Of a DNA stretch of 64,000 bases, positions 34,223 to 43,660 are shown piece by piece. Both the position numbers and the translations under genes were made by a program. How positions within the stretch are numbered: position 1 is the first letter of the stretch; each line of letters starts with the position of its first letter. Location: the NCBI GenBank assembly GCA_040506195.1, contig JBEVXH010000005.1, positions 1 through 64,000 of the forward strand. Reading direction: 5' to 3'. The notes beneath the pieces were generated by a model. That model did not search any database. It was not told the DNA's origin and saw nothing but the letters and a program-made list of their open reading frames with translations. The stretch comes from Thiodiazotropha sp040506195 (GTDB taxonomy: Bacteria; Pseudomonadota; Gammaproteobacteria; Chromatiales; Chromatiaceae).

Positions 34223-34831
34223 CTATTCTGCCAGCACATCGAGCCCCTCATTGCGTAACATTGCAATAAGGCGTATCAGCGGCAAGCCGATCAGGGCATT
34301 TGGGTCCTCCCCCTCCAATCGTTCGAAAAGTGAGATTCCCAGTCCTTCCGATTTGAACGAGCCGGCGCAATTATAGGGCTTCTCTTTGAGCAGATAGTTC
34401 TCAATCTCACTTTTCTGCAAGATCCGGAATATGACATGAAAGGGTTCGCAGCATAGCTGGATATGCCCGGTTTCGCTGTTCAACAGACACAGGCCGGTTA
34501 AAAAGCTGACACGCTTACCGGAGACGCTGAGCAATTGTTCCACTGCCTGTTGATGACCTCCCGGTTTACCCATGATCGTCCCATCTACGACCGCCACCTG
34601 ATCAGAGCCGATGACAAGCGCTCCCTTGTGATCTTTCGCAACCTCCCTTGCCTTGCTTTCTGCAAGGCGGGTTACCAGCCTCTCCGGTGGCTCATCCAGC
34701 AGTGCGCCTTCGTCGATATCCGGTGACATACTGCTGAACTCGACCCCCAGTCGACTCAGCAGCTCTCTGCGAAATGGGGAGCTGGAGGCAAGGATCAGGG
34801 GCTGATGTTGTGGGTTTTCGGAGTAGGGCAT
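34223..34831 (-). CDS. yceF: YceF-type Maf nucleotide pyrophosphatase
   Basis: The 202-residue Maf-superfamily protein starts LILASSSPFRRELLSRLG (substrate-loop Ser/Arg residues), with IGSDQVAVVDG (~73-83, catalytic Asp) and KPYNCAGSFKSEGLG (~150-164). The YceF subgroup hydrolyses m7GTP and related modified nucleotides. In many Gammaproteobacteria yceF neighbours yceD-rpmF-plsX; here it faces away and is separated from yceD by the oadGAB operon. Confidence 0.92.
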   Translation of the reverse strand: MPYSENPQHQPLILASSSPFRRELLSRLGVEFSSMSPDIDEGALLDEPPERLVTRLAESKAREVAKDHKGALVIGSDQVAVVDGTIMGKPGGHQQAVEQLLSVSGKRVSFLTGLCLLNSETGHIQLCCEPFHVIFRILQKSEIENYLLKEKPYNCAGSFKSEGLGISLFERLEGEDPNALIGLPLIRLIAMLRNEGLDVLAE

Positions 34832-35068
34832 TGAGATATAACTGTAATAGACAATATTAATTCATGGTATCAAAAAAATCGAATCCCTTAGCATCATCCT
34901 GAAAGTCGGGCTGTGGCGGAAAATATCCGACCAGCCATATTGGTTATTAGCAAGAGTTGAAGAGTTAATTATTAACATGTTAAATACATACCATATATAT
35001 TCTAAATAAAAAATTATTTTTTTCATGAAAAACAGTATGATAGCTATTTCTTGATGTTTCTGGCTCGC

Positions 35069-35098
35069 TTGACAAAAGGAGTAGAGCCAACGTAGAAA
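35069..35098 (+). promoter_or_regulatory. Putative promoter for oadGAB
   Basis: TTGACA (35069-35074) is followed after 18 bases by TAGAAA (35093-35098), giving a possible sigma-70 promoter about 35 bases before oadG. The -35 is perfect, the -10 is weak. The upstream 34832-35068 stretch is AT-rich and has no gene. Confidence 0.35.
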
Positions 35099-35132
35099 GG
35101 CGGAATCATTCGTTATAGAGTTCAGATCCACT

Positions 35133-35387
35133 ATGCCAATAACAGATTTGCTAATGTCCGGCATCAATCTCATGGTCACCGGAATGGGGATCGTTTTCAC
35201 GTTCCTTTTGATCCTGGTTTTCGCCATGAAGGGTATGTCTAAGTTTGCAATGTTTGTTACTGAGCGACATGGGACTCCTGAGGGGGTATCATCTCAGCCC
35301 GTGATTAAGGGGCAGGAAGGTATGCGGGGTGATTTGGTTGCAGTCATTGCGGCTGCCATCAACAGTTATCGCGCTACACACAGATAG
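35133..35387 (+). CDS. oadG: Oxaloacetate decarboxylase gamma subunit
   Basis: The 84-residue protein has one N-terminal membrane helix (LMVTGMGIVFTFLLILVFAM), the hallmark of OadG, a short linker and the C-terminal AVIAAAINSYRATHR helix that contacts the alpha subunit. OadG anchors and assembles the Na+-pumping complex and carries a zinc site in its tail in known members; here the closing His is present. First gene of oadGAB. Confidence 0.92.
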   Translation: MPITDLLMSGINLMVTGMGIVFTFLLILVFAMKGMSKFAMFVTERHGTPEGVSSQPVIKGQEGMRGDLVAVIAAAINSYRATHR

Positions 35388-35458
35388 ATCTGTTAAAGTT
35401 CCTAAGTTTTATTAATAAGCAACTTTTTGGCTGTTTACCAATCAACGGCGGCTAGTTT

Positions 35459-37273
35459 ATGAGTGAAAAGAAACCACTTGGAATCACTGATGTCGTGCTA
35501 CGCGATGCACATCAGTCCCTGTTTGCAACCAGAATGCGTATCGAAGATATGCTGCCCATAGCAGAGAAGCTTGACAACGTAGGCTTTTGGTCTTTGGAGA
35601 CTTGGGGTGGTGCAACCTTCGATGCCTGTATTCGATTTCTGGGTGAGGATCCCTGGGAGCGTATCCGAACACTTAAGGCCGCGATGCCGAAAACTCCCAT
35701 GCAGATGCTTTTCCGCGGACAGAATATCCTCGGTTATAGGCACTACGCTGATGATGTGGTCGATAAATTTGTCGAGAGGGCGGCAGTCAACGGCGTAGAT
35801 GTCTTCCGTATATTCGACGCCATGAATGACCTGCGCAATCTTGAGACCGCAATCAAGGCAACACTCAAGGTCGACAAGCATGCCCAGGGCACCATGTCTT
35901 ATACGGTCAGTCCCGTACACAACATGGAGTATTGGGTCGACATGGGTAAACGCTTGGAAGAGATGGGTTGCGATTCAATCTGCATCAAGGATATGGCCGG
36001 CCTGTTGAATCCCTATCTCGGCTATGAACTGGTGACCCGTCTCAAGGAGGCAATATCCATACCCATCGCCATGCAAAGCCATGCCACCACCGGTATGAGT
36101 ACGGCCACCAATATCAAGTGTGCTGAAGCCGGTATCGACATGCTCGATACCTCCATCTCCTCGATGAGTATGACCTATGGGCATTCGGCAACGGAATCTG
36201 TGGTGGCGATCCTGCAGGAAAGCGATCGCGACACTGGATTGGATCTGAATTTGCTGCAGGAGATCGCTGCCTACTTTCGTGAAGTGCGCAAGAAGTACGC
36301 CAAGTTCGAAGGTTCGCTCAAGGGCGTCGATTCACGCATCCTGGTGGCACAGGTGCCTGGCGGCATGTTGACCAACATGGAGAATCAGCTAAAGGAGCAG
36401 GGGGCCAGCGACAAACTGGATCTGGTGCTCGAAGAGATTCCCCGAGTGCGTAAGGACCTGGGTTATATTCCCCTGGTGACGCCAACATCACAGATTGTCG
36501 GTACCCAGGCAGTGATTAACGTTCTGATGGGCGAGCGCTACAAGAGCATCGCCAAAGAGACGGAGGGTGTACTCAAGGGTGAATATGGCGCCACTCCGGC
36601 GCCGGTAAACAGCGAACTTCAGCTGAAGGTCCTTAATGGGGCTGAGCCTGTCACCTGCCGTCCGGCAGATCTGCTGGATGATGAGATGGATAGGCTTTCC
36701 GCTGAATTTCACGGACTGGCCGAAGAACATGGTATCAGGGTTGCTGCCGATGAGGTGGATGATGTGCTCATCTACGCGCTCTTCCCTCAGGTTGGCCTGA
36801 AGTTCCTCAGGAATCGCGACAACCCGGATGCCTTCGAGCCGCCACCCGGTGCAGAATCCGCAGCGCCTGCCCAAGCCCAGGCCCCGACTCCCGTTCAAGC
36901 GACCGGTGCAGCAGGCGGACCAGAGTCCTATCAGGTCGAGGTTAACGGAGTTACCTACAATGTGAAGGTCACTCCATCAGGTAGCGTGAGCGAAGTAATC
37001 CCGGCATCCACACCGGCGGCGGCTCAGAGTGCGGCGCCGGTTGCCGCGGTCAATACTGGCGGGGATGTAATCAACGCACCGTTGTCCGGTAACATCCATG
37101 CCATCAAGGTCGCCGCGGGAGATGCCATCGCTGCCGGTGATGTCGTGATGGTTCTCGAGGCCATGAAGATGGAGACGGAGGTACGCGCCACTTCAGCAGG
37201 AACCGTTGCACAGATTTTAGTGAAAGAGGGTGAAACCGTTCAGGTTGGATCACCTCTATTGAGTCTCTCCTGA
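35459..37273 (+). CDS. oadA: Oxaloacetate decarboxylase alpha subunit (biotin)
   Basis: The 604-residue protein has an N-terminal carboxyltransferase TIM barrel (DVVLRDAHQSL at ~11-21, metal ligand D and later MQSHATTGMS ~209-218), a PYC-type middle domain, an Ala/Pro-rich linker (~470-500) and a C-terminal biotinyl domain with EAMKMETE; the biotinylated lysine is K570. It transfers the carboxyl group of oxaloacetate to biotin, for decarboxylation on the beta subunit with Na+ export. Full length for the family. Follows oadG by 71 bases and abuts oadB. Confidence 0.96.
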   Translation: MSEKKPLGITDVVLRDAHQSLFATRMRIEDMLPIAEKLDNVGFWSLETWGGATFDACIRFLGEDPWERIRTLKAAMPKTPMQMLFRGQNILGYRHYADDVVDKFVERAAVNGVDVFRIFDAMNDLRNLETAIKATLKVDKHAQGTMSYTVSPVHNMEYWVDMGKRLEEMGCDSICIKDMAGLLNPYLGYELVTRLKEAISIPIAMQSHATTGMSTATNIKCAEAGIDMLDTSISSMSMTYGHSATESVVAILQESDRDTGLDLNLLQEIAAYFREVRKKYAKFEGSLKGVDSRILVAQVPGGMLTNMENQLKEQGASDKLDLVLEEIPRVRKDLGYIPLVTPTSQIVGTQAVINVLMGERYKSIAKETEGVLKGEYGATPAPVNSELQLKVLNGAEPVTCRPADLLDDEMDRLSAEFHGLAEEHGIRVAADEVDDVLIYALFPQVGLKFLRNRDNPDAFEPPPGAESAAPAQAQAPTPVQATGAAGGPESYQVEVNGVTYNVKVTPSGSVSEVIPASTPAAAQSAAPVAAVNTGGDVINAPLSGNIHAIKVAAGDAIAAGDVVMVLEAMKMETEVRATSAGTVAQILVKEGETVQVGSPLLSLS

Positions 37274-37274
37274 T

Positions 37275-38414
37275 ATGATCGAAATAGGTATTCAGCCACT
37301 TTGGCAATCAACCGGGCTGGCCAACCTGGGGTGGGGGCAACTGCTCATGATGGGAGTAGGCTGCCTGTTAATTTATTTGGCGGTGGTCAAAAAGTTCGAA
37401 CCACTGTTGTTGGTACCGATCGGATTTGGCGCCATCCTGAGCAACATCCCGATTGCCGGAATCAGCGGCCCGGATGGTATCTTGGGCTATATCTACCATG
37501 TTGGTATAGAGACAGGTGTTTTCCCCCTGCTGATTTTTATGGGGGTCGGCGCACTGACTGATTTCGGCGCACTGATTGCGATGCCCTGGACACTGTTGCT
37601 GGGAGCTGCAGCCCAGTTTGGTATTTTCGTCACCCTGCTGGGTGCCTTGGCGTTGAATTTCATACCCGGTTTCGAATTCAGTCTGGCCGATGCATCCGCC
37701 ATAGCGATCATTGGGGGCGCGGATGGACCGACAGCAATCTTTCTCGCCTCGAGGCTGTCTCCCGACCTGCTGGGAGCAATAGCCGTCGCGGCATATTCAT
37801 ACATGGCGCTGGTGCCGATCATTCAACCTCCGATCATGCGTCTTCTGACCACCAATAAAGAACGCAATGTGGAGATGCAGCAGTTACGCCACGTCACCAA
37901 GCTGGAAAAGGTTCTTTTCCCGTTTGCGGTGTTGTTTCTGTGCGCAATCTTCCTCCCTTCCGCGGCTCCCCTGATCGGTATGCTGACATTCGGTAATCTG
38001 CTCAGAGAGTGTGGTGTGGTAGAGCGATTGAGCCACGCTTCGCAGAACGAGATCATCAACATTGTGACCATCTTCTTGGGGCTGGCTGTGGGCTCGAAAC
38101 TTTCGGCAGACAAGTTCCTTACCGTCGAGACTTTGGGTATTTTGGCACTTGGGGCCTTCGCATTCTGCATCGGTACGGCGACGGGTGTCATTATGGGTAA
38201 GATCATGTATCGGGTAACGGGTGGAAAGGTGAACCCACTGATTGGAGCAGCGGGAGTTTCTGCGGTACCGATGGCGGCCCGTGTCGTCAATAAGGTCGGT
38301 CTGGAATCCAATCACCATAATTTCCTTCTGATGCATGCCATGGGGCCGAATGTGGCGGGTGTCATCGGATCGGCCGTGGCCGCCGGCATCCTGCTGGCCC
38401 TGGTCGGCCACTAG
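37275..38414 (+). CDS. oadB: Oxaloacetate decarboxylase beta subunit (Na+ pump)
   Basis: This polytopic membrane protein of 379 residues has about nine hydrophobic helices and the conserved family stretches GADGPTAIFLASRLSPDLLG (IGGADGPT, with the Na+-linked Asp) and, near the C-terminus, GAAGVSAVPMAARVVNKVG. It decarboxylates carboxybiotin and exports Na+. It starts two bases after oadA ends. A strong hairpin follows. The complex may conserve energy from oxaloacetate or run in reverse during anaerobic carbon metabolism; which applies here is not visible. Confidence 0.96.
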   Translation: MIEIGIQPLWQSTGLANLGWGQLLMMGVGCLLIYLAVVKKFEPLLLVPIGFGAILSNIPIAGISGPDGILGYIYHVGIETGVFPLLIFMGVGALTDFGALIAMPWTLLLGAAAQFGIFVTLLGALALNFIPGFEFSLADASAIAIIGGADGPTAIFLASRLSPDLLGAIAVAAYSYMALVPIIQPPIMRLLTTNKERNVEMQQLRHVTKLEKVLFPFAVLFLCAIFLPSAAPLIGMLTFGNLLRECGVVERLSHASQNEIINIVTIFLGLAVGSKLSADKFLTVETLGILALGAFAFCIGTATGVIMGKIMYRVTGGKVNPLIGAAGVSAVPMAARVVNKVGLESNHHNFLLMHAMGPNVAGVIGSAVAAGILLALVGH

Positions 38415-38427
38415 CCAAGTCCTACAC

Positions 38428-38452
38428 CGCCCATGTCATTTTGACATGGGCG
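38428..38452 (+). terminator. Hairpin at the end of oadGAB
   Basis: A perfect 11-bp stem, CGCCCATGTCA (38428-38438) with TGACATGGGCG (38442-38452), has a TTT loop. No T-run follows, so it may be a weak or factor-dependent terminator or an mRNA 3'-end stabiliser. Confidence 0.55.
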
Positions 38453-38479
38453 CCATACTCATAATATTATTGTCCGCTT

Positions 38480-39007
38480 ATGTCGAAGCGCTTTCCTGAT
38501 CGGTTAGATCCGTGGCGTTTCGCCGATCTTGGCAAAGAGATCGGCGGAGAGCTACCTGTGGATACCTTTTCAAGATTGAGCGCTTGCTTGCTGAAACCAG
38601 CGGGAAACGTCAGTTTCAAGCTGTCGTTTGGTCGTGACCAGGAGCGGCGGGCGATACTCAGAGGGTGGCTCAAGGCGGAATTGTCGCTGCAGTGCCAGCG
38701 GTGTCTGGAGGAGGTGAATCTTCCGATCGATACCCAACTGTCCGTAGTATTCGTCCAAGGGCTGGATGAGGCCGAGATGCTGGCTGAAGACCTGGAACCT
38801 TGTTTGGTCGAGGATGATCAGGTGGTGTTCAGAGACTTGATCGAAGACGAATTGCTTCTGGCATTGCCGCAAGTGGCCATGCATGATCCTGAGGCTTGTG
38901 CCGCACCTGTGTCGGGAGTGGCTGGAGAAAGGCCGATAGAGAGCAGTGGGCAAGAACGAGAAAACCCGTTTGCGGCTCTGGCAGAGCTGAAGCGGGACAA
39001 AGATTAA
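38480..39007 (+). CDS. yceD: YceD (DUF177) protein
   Basis: The 175-residue protein matches DUF177/YceD: the central LSLQCQRCLEEVNLPI (~68-83) with its CxxC pair, and the acidic VEDDQVVFRDLIEDELLLALP region (~113-133), whose conserved acidic residues and proline are typical. It is encoded just upstream of rpmF in most bacteria and has been linked to 23S rRNA accumulation or ribosome assembly. First gene of the ribosome/fatty-acid cluster here. Confidence 0.9.
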   Translation: MSKRFPDRLDPWRFADLGKEIGGELPVDTFSRLSACLLKPAGNVSFKLSFGRDQERRAILRGWLKAELSLQCQRCLEEVNLPIDTQLSVVFVQGLDEAEMLAEDLEPCLVEDDQVVFRDLIEDELLLALPQVAMHDPEACAAPVSGVAGERPIESSGQERENPFAALAELKRDKD

Positions 39008-39042
39008 ATTGGTTAACAGAAAGAATATTCGGGAGATCAGCC

Positions 39043-39222
39043 ATGGCTGTTCAGCAAAATAGAAAGACTCCTTCAAAGCGCGGCATGCGCCGCGCTCATG
39101 ATTCTCTGAAAGGTGAAACGCTCTCAATCGATTCCACTTCGGGTGAAACCCATCTTCGTCATCATGTAACAGCAGATGGCTTTTATAAAGGCCGTAAGGT
39201 AGTTAACTCAAAGGGCGAGTGA
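39043..39222 (+). CDS. rpmF: 50S ribosomal protein L32
   Basis: The 59-residue basic protein starts MAVQQNRKTPSKRGMRRAHD, the standard L32 opening (key residues Q4, K8, P10, R13, R16, H19). It lacks the CxxC zinc pairs found in some L32 proteins, as in other Gammaproteobacteria. ATG 39043 follows GGGAGATCAGCC. It sits between yceD and a hairpin before plsX, as usual. Confidence 0.95.
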   Translation: MAVQQNRKTPSKRGMRRAHDSLKGETLSIDSTSGETHLRHHVTADGFYKGRKVVNSKGE

Positions 39223-39250
39223 TCCCCCGATTCCCACTATTCATGATTTA

Positions 39251-39289
39251 GAAGCCCATCAAGGGTGATCCCTTGTTGGGTTCTTTAAT
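39251..39289 (+). terminator. Terminator/attenuator between rpmF and plsX
   Basis: Stem CCCA-T-CAAGGG pairs with CCCTTG-T-TGGG around a TGAT loop (39255-39280), extended by GAA/TTC, then TTCTTTAATT. Likely partial termination separating high rpmF from lower plsX expression. Confidence 0.7.
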
Positions 39290-39431
39290 TGATAGGCAGA
39301 ATCTTCGATTGGCATGCCTCCTGTAATTGGAGTATTCCGGTTACATCAGTTGGCGCAAATCGATTCTGTACAAAACTTGAAAAATGACAAACGGTCCAAC
39401 GGGTTTCGGTGGATGGGTGAATCGTTAGCAC

Positions 39432-40454
39432 ATGAGTAAACCAGTAACAATCGCATTGGATGCCATGGGAGGGGATATTGGCGCAGATGTCGTGATACCT
39501 GCCGCCAGGGAGTATCTCCGACGTGATCATGAGACCGCGCTTATTCTGGTTGGTGACGATAGTATCCTGACAAAGAAGTTGGGGCCTCATCCATTCGGCG
39601 AGCGACTGCAAATCAAACATGCCTCCCAAACTGTTGCGATGGATGAACTGCCATCCAAAGCCTTGCGAAACAAGAAAGACTCGTCAATGCGTGTGGCGAT
39701 CGATCTGGTCAAGAGCGGGGAAGCGAACGCCTGTGTCAGTGCCGGCAACACGGGGGCCCTGATGGCCACATCCCGCTTCGTGTTAAAGATGCTGCCTAAC
39801 ATAGATAGACCTGCGATTATCACCGCCTTGCCATCCATCACCGGCCAGACTTTTATGCTGGATCTTGGCGCGAATGTCGATTGCAGTGCTGAGCACCTGG
39901 TTCAATTTGCTGTCATGGGCAGTGAAACTGTGGCGGCAGTGACCGATATCGCCAATCCGAAAATCGGTCTGCTGAATATCGGACAGGAAGAGATCAAAGG
40001 TAACGAACAGGTTAAAGAGGCACACGAGCTCTTGCTGCAGAGTTCTCTGAACTACGTGGGTTATGTCGAAGGTGACGATATCTACCAGGGCGGTACGGAT
40101 GTGATTGTTTCCGATGGTTTTGTCGGCAACATTGCGCTGAAGAGCAGCGAGGGCGTGGCGAAGATGATTCGTCATTTTATGACCCTTGAATTCAAAAAGA
40201 ACCCGCTGACTAAACTGGCAGGATTGATTGCAATGCCTGTGCTGAGAGCATTTCGTACACGTATAGACCACAGACGTTATAACGGCGCCAGCCTGTTGGG
40301 ACTGCGTGGAATAGTGATCAAGAGCCATGGCAGTGCTGACAAACTGGCCTTCATGAATGCAATCAGCATTGCGCGCAAGGAAGTTTCATGTGATGTCCCG
40401 CATCGCATATCCGAGCAGGTTAAAACTCATCTGGAAAAAAGGGAGATCGCGTGA
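39432..40454 (+). CDS. plsX: Phosphate acyltransferase PlsX
   Basis: The 340-residue protein begins with VTIALDAMGGDIGADVV (key residues D9, M11, G12, G13, D14) and has VSAGNTGALMATSRF (~99-113) and SDGFVGNIALKSSEG (~228-242), all PlsX hallmarks. It makes acyl-phosphate from acyl-ACP for glycerophospholipid synthesis and sits at the membrane surface. It overlaps fabH by four bases (GTGA). Confidence 0.96.
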   Translation: MSKPVTIALDAMGGDIGADVVIPAAREYLRRDHETALILVGDDSILTKKLGPHPFGERLQIKHASQTVAMDELPSKALRNKKDSSMRVAIDLVKSGEANACVSAGNTGALMATSRFVLKMLPNIDRPAIITALPSITGQTFMLDLGANVDCSAEHLVQFAVMGSETVAAVTDIANPKIGLLNIGQEEIKGNEQVKEAHELLLQSSLNYVGYVEGDDIYQGGTDVIVSDGFVGNIALKSSEGVAKMIRHFMTLEFKKNPLTKLAGLIAMPVLRAFRTRIDHRRYNGASLLGLRGIVIKSHGSADKLAFMNAISIARKEVSCDVPHRISEQVKTHLEKREIA

Positions 40455-41419
40455 TCTATTCGCGTATCACAGGCACTGGTGGATATCTGCCCGAAAAGGT
40501 GCTCACAAACCAGGATCTTGAGAAGATTGTAGATACCACTGATCAGTGGATCTTCGATCGTACAGGTATTCGTAAGCGGCATATTGCGGCCGATGACGAG
40601 TTTACATGCGATCTGGCAGAAAAGGCCGCGCTTAATGCGATTGAGATGGCAGGTATCGATGCCGGCGACATCGATCTGATTGTCGTTGCCACAACAACCG
40701 CTGATCAGGTATTTCCCAGCACTGCGTGCCTTCTGCAAGCCCGCCTCGGGATTAGGGGGCCTGCCGCATTTGATGTTCAGGCTGTCTGCACCGGTTTTGT
40801 TTATGCGCTTGGCGTTGCTGATAACTTTATCCGGTCCGGGGCGGCGAAAAGGGCGCTTGTGGTAGGCGCCGAAACCTTCTCTCGCATTATTGACTGGAGT
40901 GATCGAAATACCTGTGTGTTGTTTGGCGACGGTGCCGGCGCGGTTGTTATCGAAGCGAGTGATGAACCGGGTATTATCTCCACTCACCTGCATGCGGACG
41001 GTGCCTATGAGAGCCTGCTCCGGGTCCCAACCGGTATCTCACGCGGTTATAAAGAGATACTACAGGGTTCGGCATATGTCGAGATGAAGGGAAATGAAGT
41101 CTTCAAGGTTGCGGTAACCACCTTGGGTAGAATCGTAGATGAGACCTTGGCCGCCAATAACATGGAAAAATCAGATGTGGATTGGTTAATTCCCCACCAG
41201 GCCAATATAAGGATCATCAATGCAACCGCAAAAAAGCTGCAGACTCCGATGGATCATGTGGTTGTCACAGTGGATGAACATGGCAACACCTCTGCGGCGT
41301 CGGTACCTCTCGCTTTGGATGTGGCAGTCAGGGATGGCCGGATTAAGCGTGGTGAGACTATCCTCATGGAGGCATTTGGCGGCGGTTTTACCTGGGGTTC
41401 GATTTTAGCGAAATATTAG
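40451..41419 (+). CDS. fabH: 3-oxoacyl-ACP synthase III
   Basis: The 322-residue thiolase-fold enzyme has the catalytic triad C113 (in AVCTGF), H249 (PHQAN) and N279 (HGNTSAAS). It starts the fatty-acid cycle by condensing an acyl-CoA primer with malonyl-ACP. GTG start overlapping the plsX stop means translation is coupled. Length standard. Confidence 0.96.
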   Translation: MIYSRITGTGGYLPEKVLTNQDLEKIVDTTDQWIFDRTGIRKRHIAADDEFTCDLAEKAALNAIEMAGIDAGDIDLIVVATTTADQVFPSTACLLQARLGIRGPAAFDVQAVCTGFVYALGVADNFIRSGAAKRALVVGAETFSRIIDWSDRNTCVLFGDGAGAVVIEASDEPGIISTHLHADGAYESLLRVPTGISRGYKEILQGSAYVEMKGNEVFKVAVTTLGRIVDETLAANNMEKSDVDWLIPHQANIRIINATAKKLQTPMDHVVVTVDEHGNTSAASVPLALDVAVRDGRIKRGETILMEAFGGGFTWGSILAKY

Positions 41420-41438
41420 TGATTTGACAGTGCAAGCT

Positions 41439-42380
41439 ATGAGTAATTCATCATTCGGTATCGTTTTTCCAGGACAGGGGTCTCAGTCCATCGGGATGTT
41501 GAGTGAGTTGGCAGCAGCCCATCCAATTGTCAGTCAGACATTCGCAGAGGCTACGGACGCCTTGGGCTATGATCTGTGGGAGCTGGTTCAAAATGGCCCG
41601 AATGACGCACTCAACCAGACTACGAAGACACAACCCGCGATGCTTGCTGCCGGGGTGTCTGTGTGGCGGGTCTGGCTGGAACAAGGCGGTGCCAAGCCTC
41701 AAATCATGGCGGGACACAGTCTGGGAGAATACACGGCATTGGTTTGCGCGGATGCGATCGAATTTCCCGATGCAGTCAGGCTGGTGGCCGAGCGAGGCCG
41801 ATTTATGCAGGAGGCCGTGCCTGAGGGAAGCGGCGGCATGGCGGCAATCCTTGGACTCGACGACGATCAGGTGAAAACGGTCTGTGCCGAAGCCGCATCC
41901 GGTGATGTGATAGAAGCGGTAAACTTCAATTCACCCGGCCAGGTCGTCATTGCCGGCCATAAAGAGGCAGTGGACCGGGCATGCACATTGGCTAAGGAGG
42001 CAGGTGCTAAACGTGCATTGCCACTCCCGGTCAGTGTGCCATCGCATTGCGCATTGATGAAACCGGCTGCAGAGCGATTGGCTCAATTGCTTAATGAGGT
42101 CGGTATTTCAAAACCCTCAATCTCGGTGATACACAACGCAAGCGTCACCGTGGCAAAGGATGCCGAGTCGATACGCAAGCAGCTTGCCGCTCAGTTATAC
42201 AGTCCTGTGCGATGGGTGGAAACGGTACAGATGATGGCGACCTCGGGTATTTCGAGCCTGTTTGAAGCAGGGCCCGGAAAGGTCTTGGCGGGATTGACTA
42301 AAAGAATCGATCGTGGTCTTGTCGGATTGCCTGTGTTTGATGGAAAAAGCTTGATGCAAGCGCTGGAGACATTGAAATGA
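41439..42380 (+). CDS. fabD: Malonyl-CoA:ACP transacylase
   Basis: The ~313-residue enzyme has the FPGQGSQSIGM opening, nucleophile S94 in GHSLGE and catalytic H203 in PSHCAL. It moves malonyl from CoA to ACP. ATG 41439 is chosen since homology begins there; GTG 41430 and TTG 41424 are in frame. Overlaps fabG by four bases (ATGA). Confidence 0.95.
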   Translation: MSNSSFGIVFPGQGSQSIGMLSELAAAHPIVSQTFAEATDALGYDLWELVQNGPNDALNQTTKTQPAMLAAGVSVWRVWLEQGGAKPQIMAGHSLGEYTALVCADAIEFPDAVRLVAERGRFMQEAVPEGSGGMAAILGLDDDQVKTVCAEAASGDVIEAVNFNSPGQVVIAGHKEAVDRACTLAKEAGAKRALPLPVSVPSHCALMKPAAERLAQLLNEVGISKPSISVIHNASVTVAKDAESIRKQLAAQLYSPVRWVETVQMMATSGISSLFEAGPGKVLAGLTKRIDRGLVGLPVFDGKSLMQALETLK

Positions 42381-43120
42381 GTCTGGAGAATGAGATAGCA
42401 GTTGTTACCGGTGCCAGTCGCGGTATCGGCGCAGCCATTGCAGACACCCTGGCGGATGCGGGTGCAACGGTGATCGGCACAGCGACCTCCGAGGCGGGTG
42501 CCCAAGGGATTACAGAACGTTTTAAGTCTGCGGAGCATGCCGGGTGTGGCATGGTGTTGAATGTCGCTGATGTTGAATCAATCGATGCGCTCATTGAGGC
42601 GGTCGGTAAGGAGTTCGGTAATCCTACTGTACTGGTGAACAATGCCGGTATTACCCGCGATAATCTCCTCATGCGCATGAAGGATGAGGAGTGGGAAAGC
42701 ATCATCAACACCAACCTGACCTCTGTTTTTCGCCTCAGCAAGGCGGTATTACGCGGCATGATGAAGGCGCGAAAGGGGCGTATTATCAATATCTCATCCA
42801 TAGTCGGGGCTATGGGGAACGCCGGTCAGACCAACTACGCTGCCGCCAAGGCGGGAATCCACGGTTTTACACGCTCTTTGGCCAGGGAGGTGGGTTCGAG
42901 AGGAATTACCGTCAATTCTGTGGCGCCGGGCTTTATCCAGACAGATATGACGAACGATCTGCCTGAGGAACAACGCAAGAATCTTGAAGTGAACATCCCT
43001 TTGCAAAGACTGGGATCACCGGAGGATATTGCCAATGCGGTTTTGTTCCTGGCAGGGCAATCCGGACGTTATATTACCGGTGAAACACTCCATGTTAACG
43101 GTGGAATGTACATGAGTTGA
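42377..43120 (+). CDS. fabG: 3-oxoacyl-ACP reductase
   Basis: This SDR enzyme of 247 residues has the NADPH site TGASRGIGAAIA (11-22), NNAG (88-91) and the catalytic set S140/S141, Y154, K158 (YAAAK). It reduces 3-ketoacyl-ACP. Its start overlaps the fabD stop, and acpP follows after 197 bases that likely contain a separate acpP promoter. Confidence 0.96.
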   Translation: MSLENEIAVVTGASRGIGAAIADTLADAGATVIGTATSEAGAQGITERFKSAEHAGCGMVLNVADVESIDALIEAVGKEFGNPTVLVNNAGITRDNLLMRMKDEEWESIINTNLTSVFRLSKAVLRGMMKARKGRIINISSIVGAMGNAGQTNYAAAKAGIHGFTRSLAREVGSRGITVNSVAPGFIQTDMTNDLPEEQRKNLEVNIPLQRLGSPEDIANAVLFLAGQSGRYITGETLHVNGGMYMS

Positions 43121-43317
43121 TATGTGAAAACTCGGGATCAATTCTCATATTTAACATAAATAAAATATCATAACATTTTGTTAAATAAATATATTTATGG
43201 TGAATTTGAGATGCGAAAGCTATCTGAGGATTGCGCTTTTCTCAAGTGTTTTTTGTTACTACAATACCGCATCGGTCCTTTTCGAGGCCGGCGGATAATC
43301 CAGAGGAAATTAATAAC

Positions 43318-43551
43318 ATGAGCGATGTCGTAGAACGAGTTCGTAAAATTGTCGTAGAACAACTAGGCGTGAAGGAAGAGGAGGTGACGTTAGAAGCCTC
43401 TTTTGTCGATGATCTTGGCGCTGACTCTCTCGACACAGTGGAATTGGTTATGGCTCTTGAAGAGGAATTTGAAACCGAGATTCCTGATGAAGAGGCTGAA
43501 AAGATCACAACTGTGCAACTTGCTGTCGATTACATCAACGCACACAGTTAA
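43318..43551 (+). CDS. acpP: Acyl carrier protein
   Basis: The 77-residue acidic protein carries the phosphopantetheine attachment motif DLGADSLDTVE with S37. ATG 43318 is preceded by AGAGGAAAT; an upstream in-frame ATG at 43231 is not family-like. Carrier of growing acyl chains. A hairpin at its stop probably reduces read-through into fabF, fitting the high ACP demand. Confidence 0.97.
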   Translation: MSDVVERVRKIVVEQLGVKEEEVTLEASFVDDLGADSLDTVELVMALEEEFETEIPDEEAEKITTVQLAVDYINAHS

Positions 43552-43578
43552 TCTTTGCGCAAAGATTTTCTATTTTTT
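43550..43578 (+). terminator. Terminator/attenuator after acpP
   Basis: AATCTTTG-CG-CAAAGATT (43550-43567) overlaps the acpP stop and is followed by TTCTATTTTTT. Looks like a partial intrinsic terminator before fabF. Confidence 0.7.
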
Positions 43579-43660
43579 ATAGGCCGTCAAGCTCTAACAA
43601 TAGAAAGGGGCGCGGCCTTTTGCTTTTCAGCAATACCACTGAACTTTGGGGGTAGTCTAC

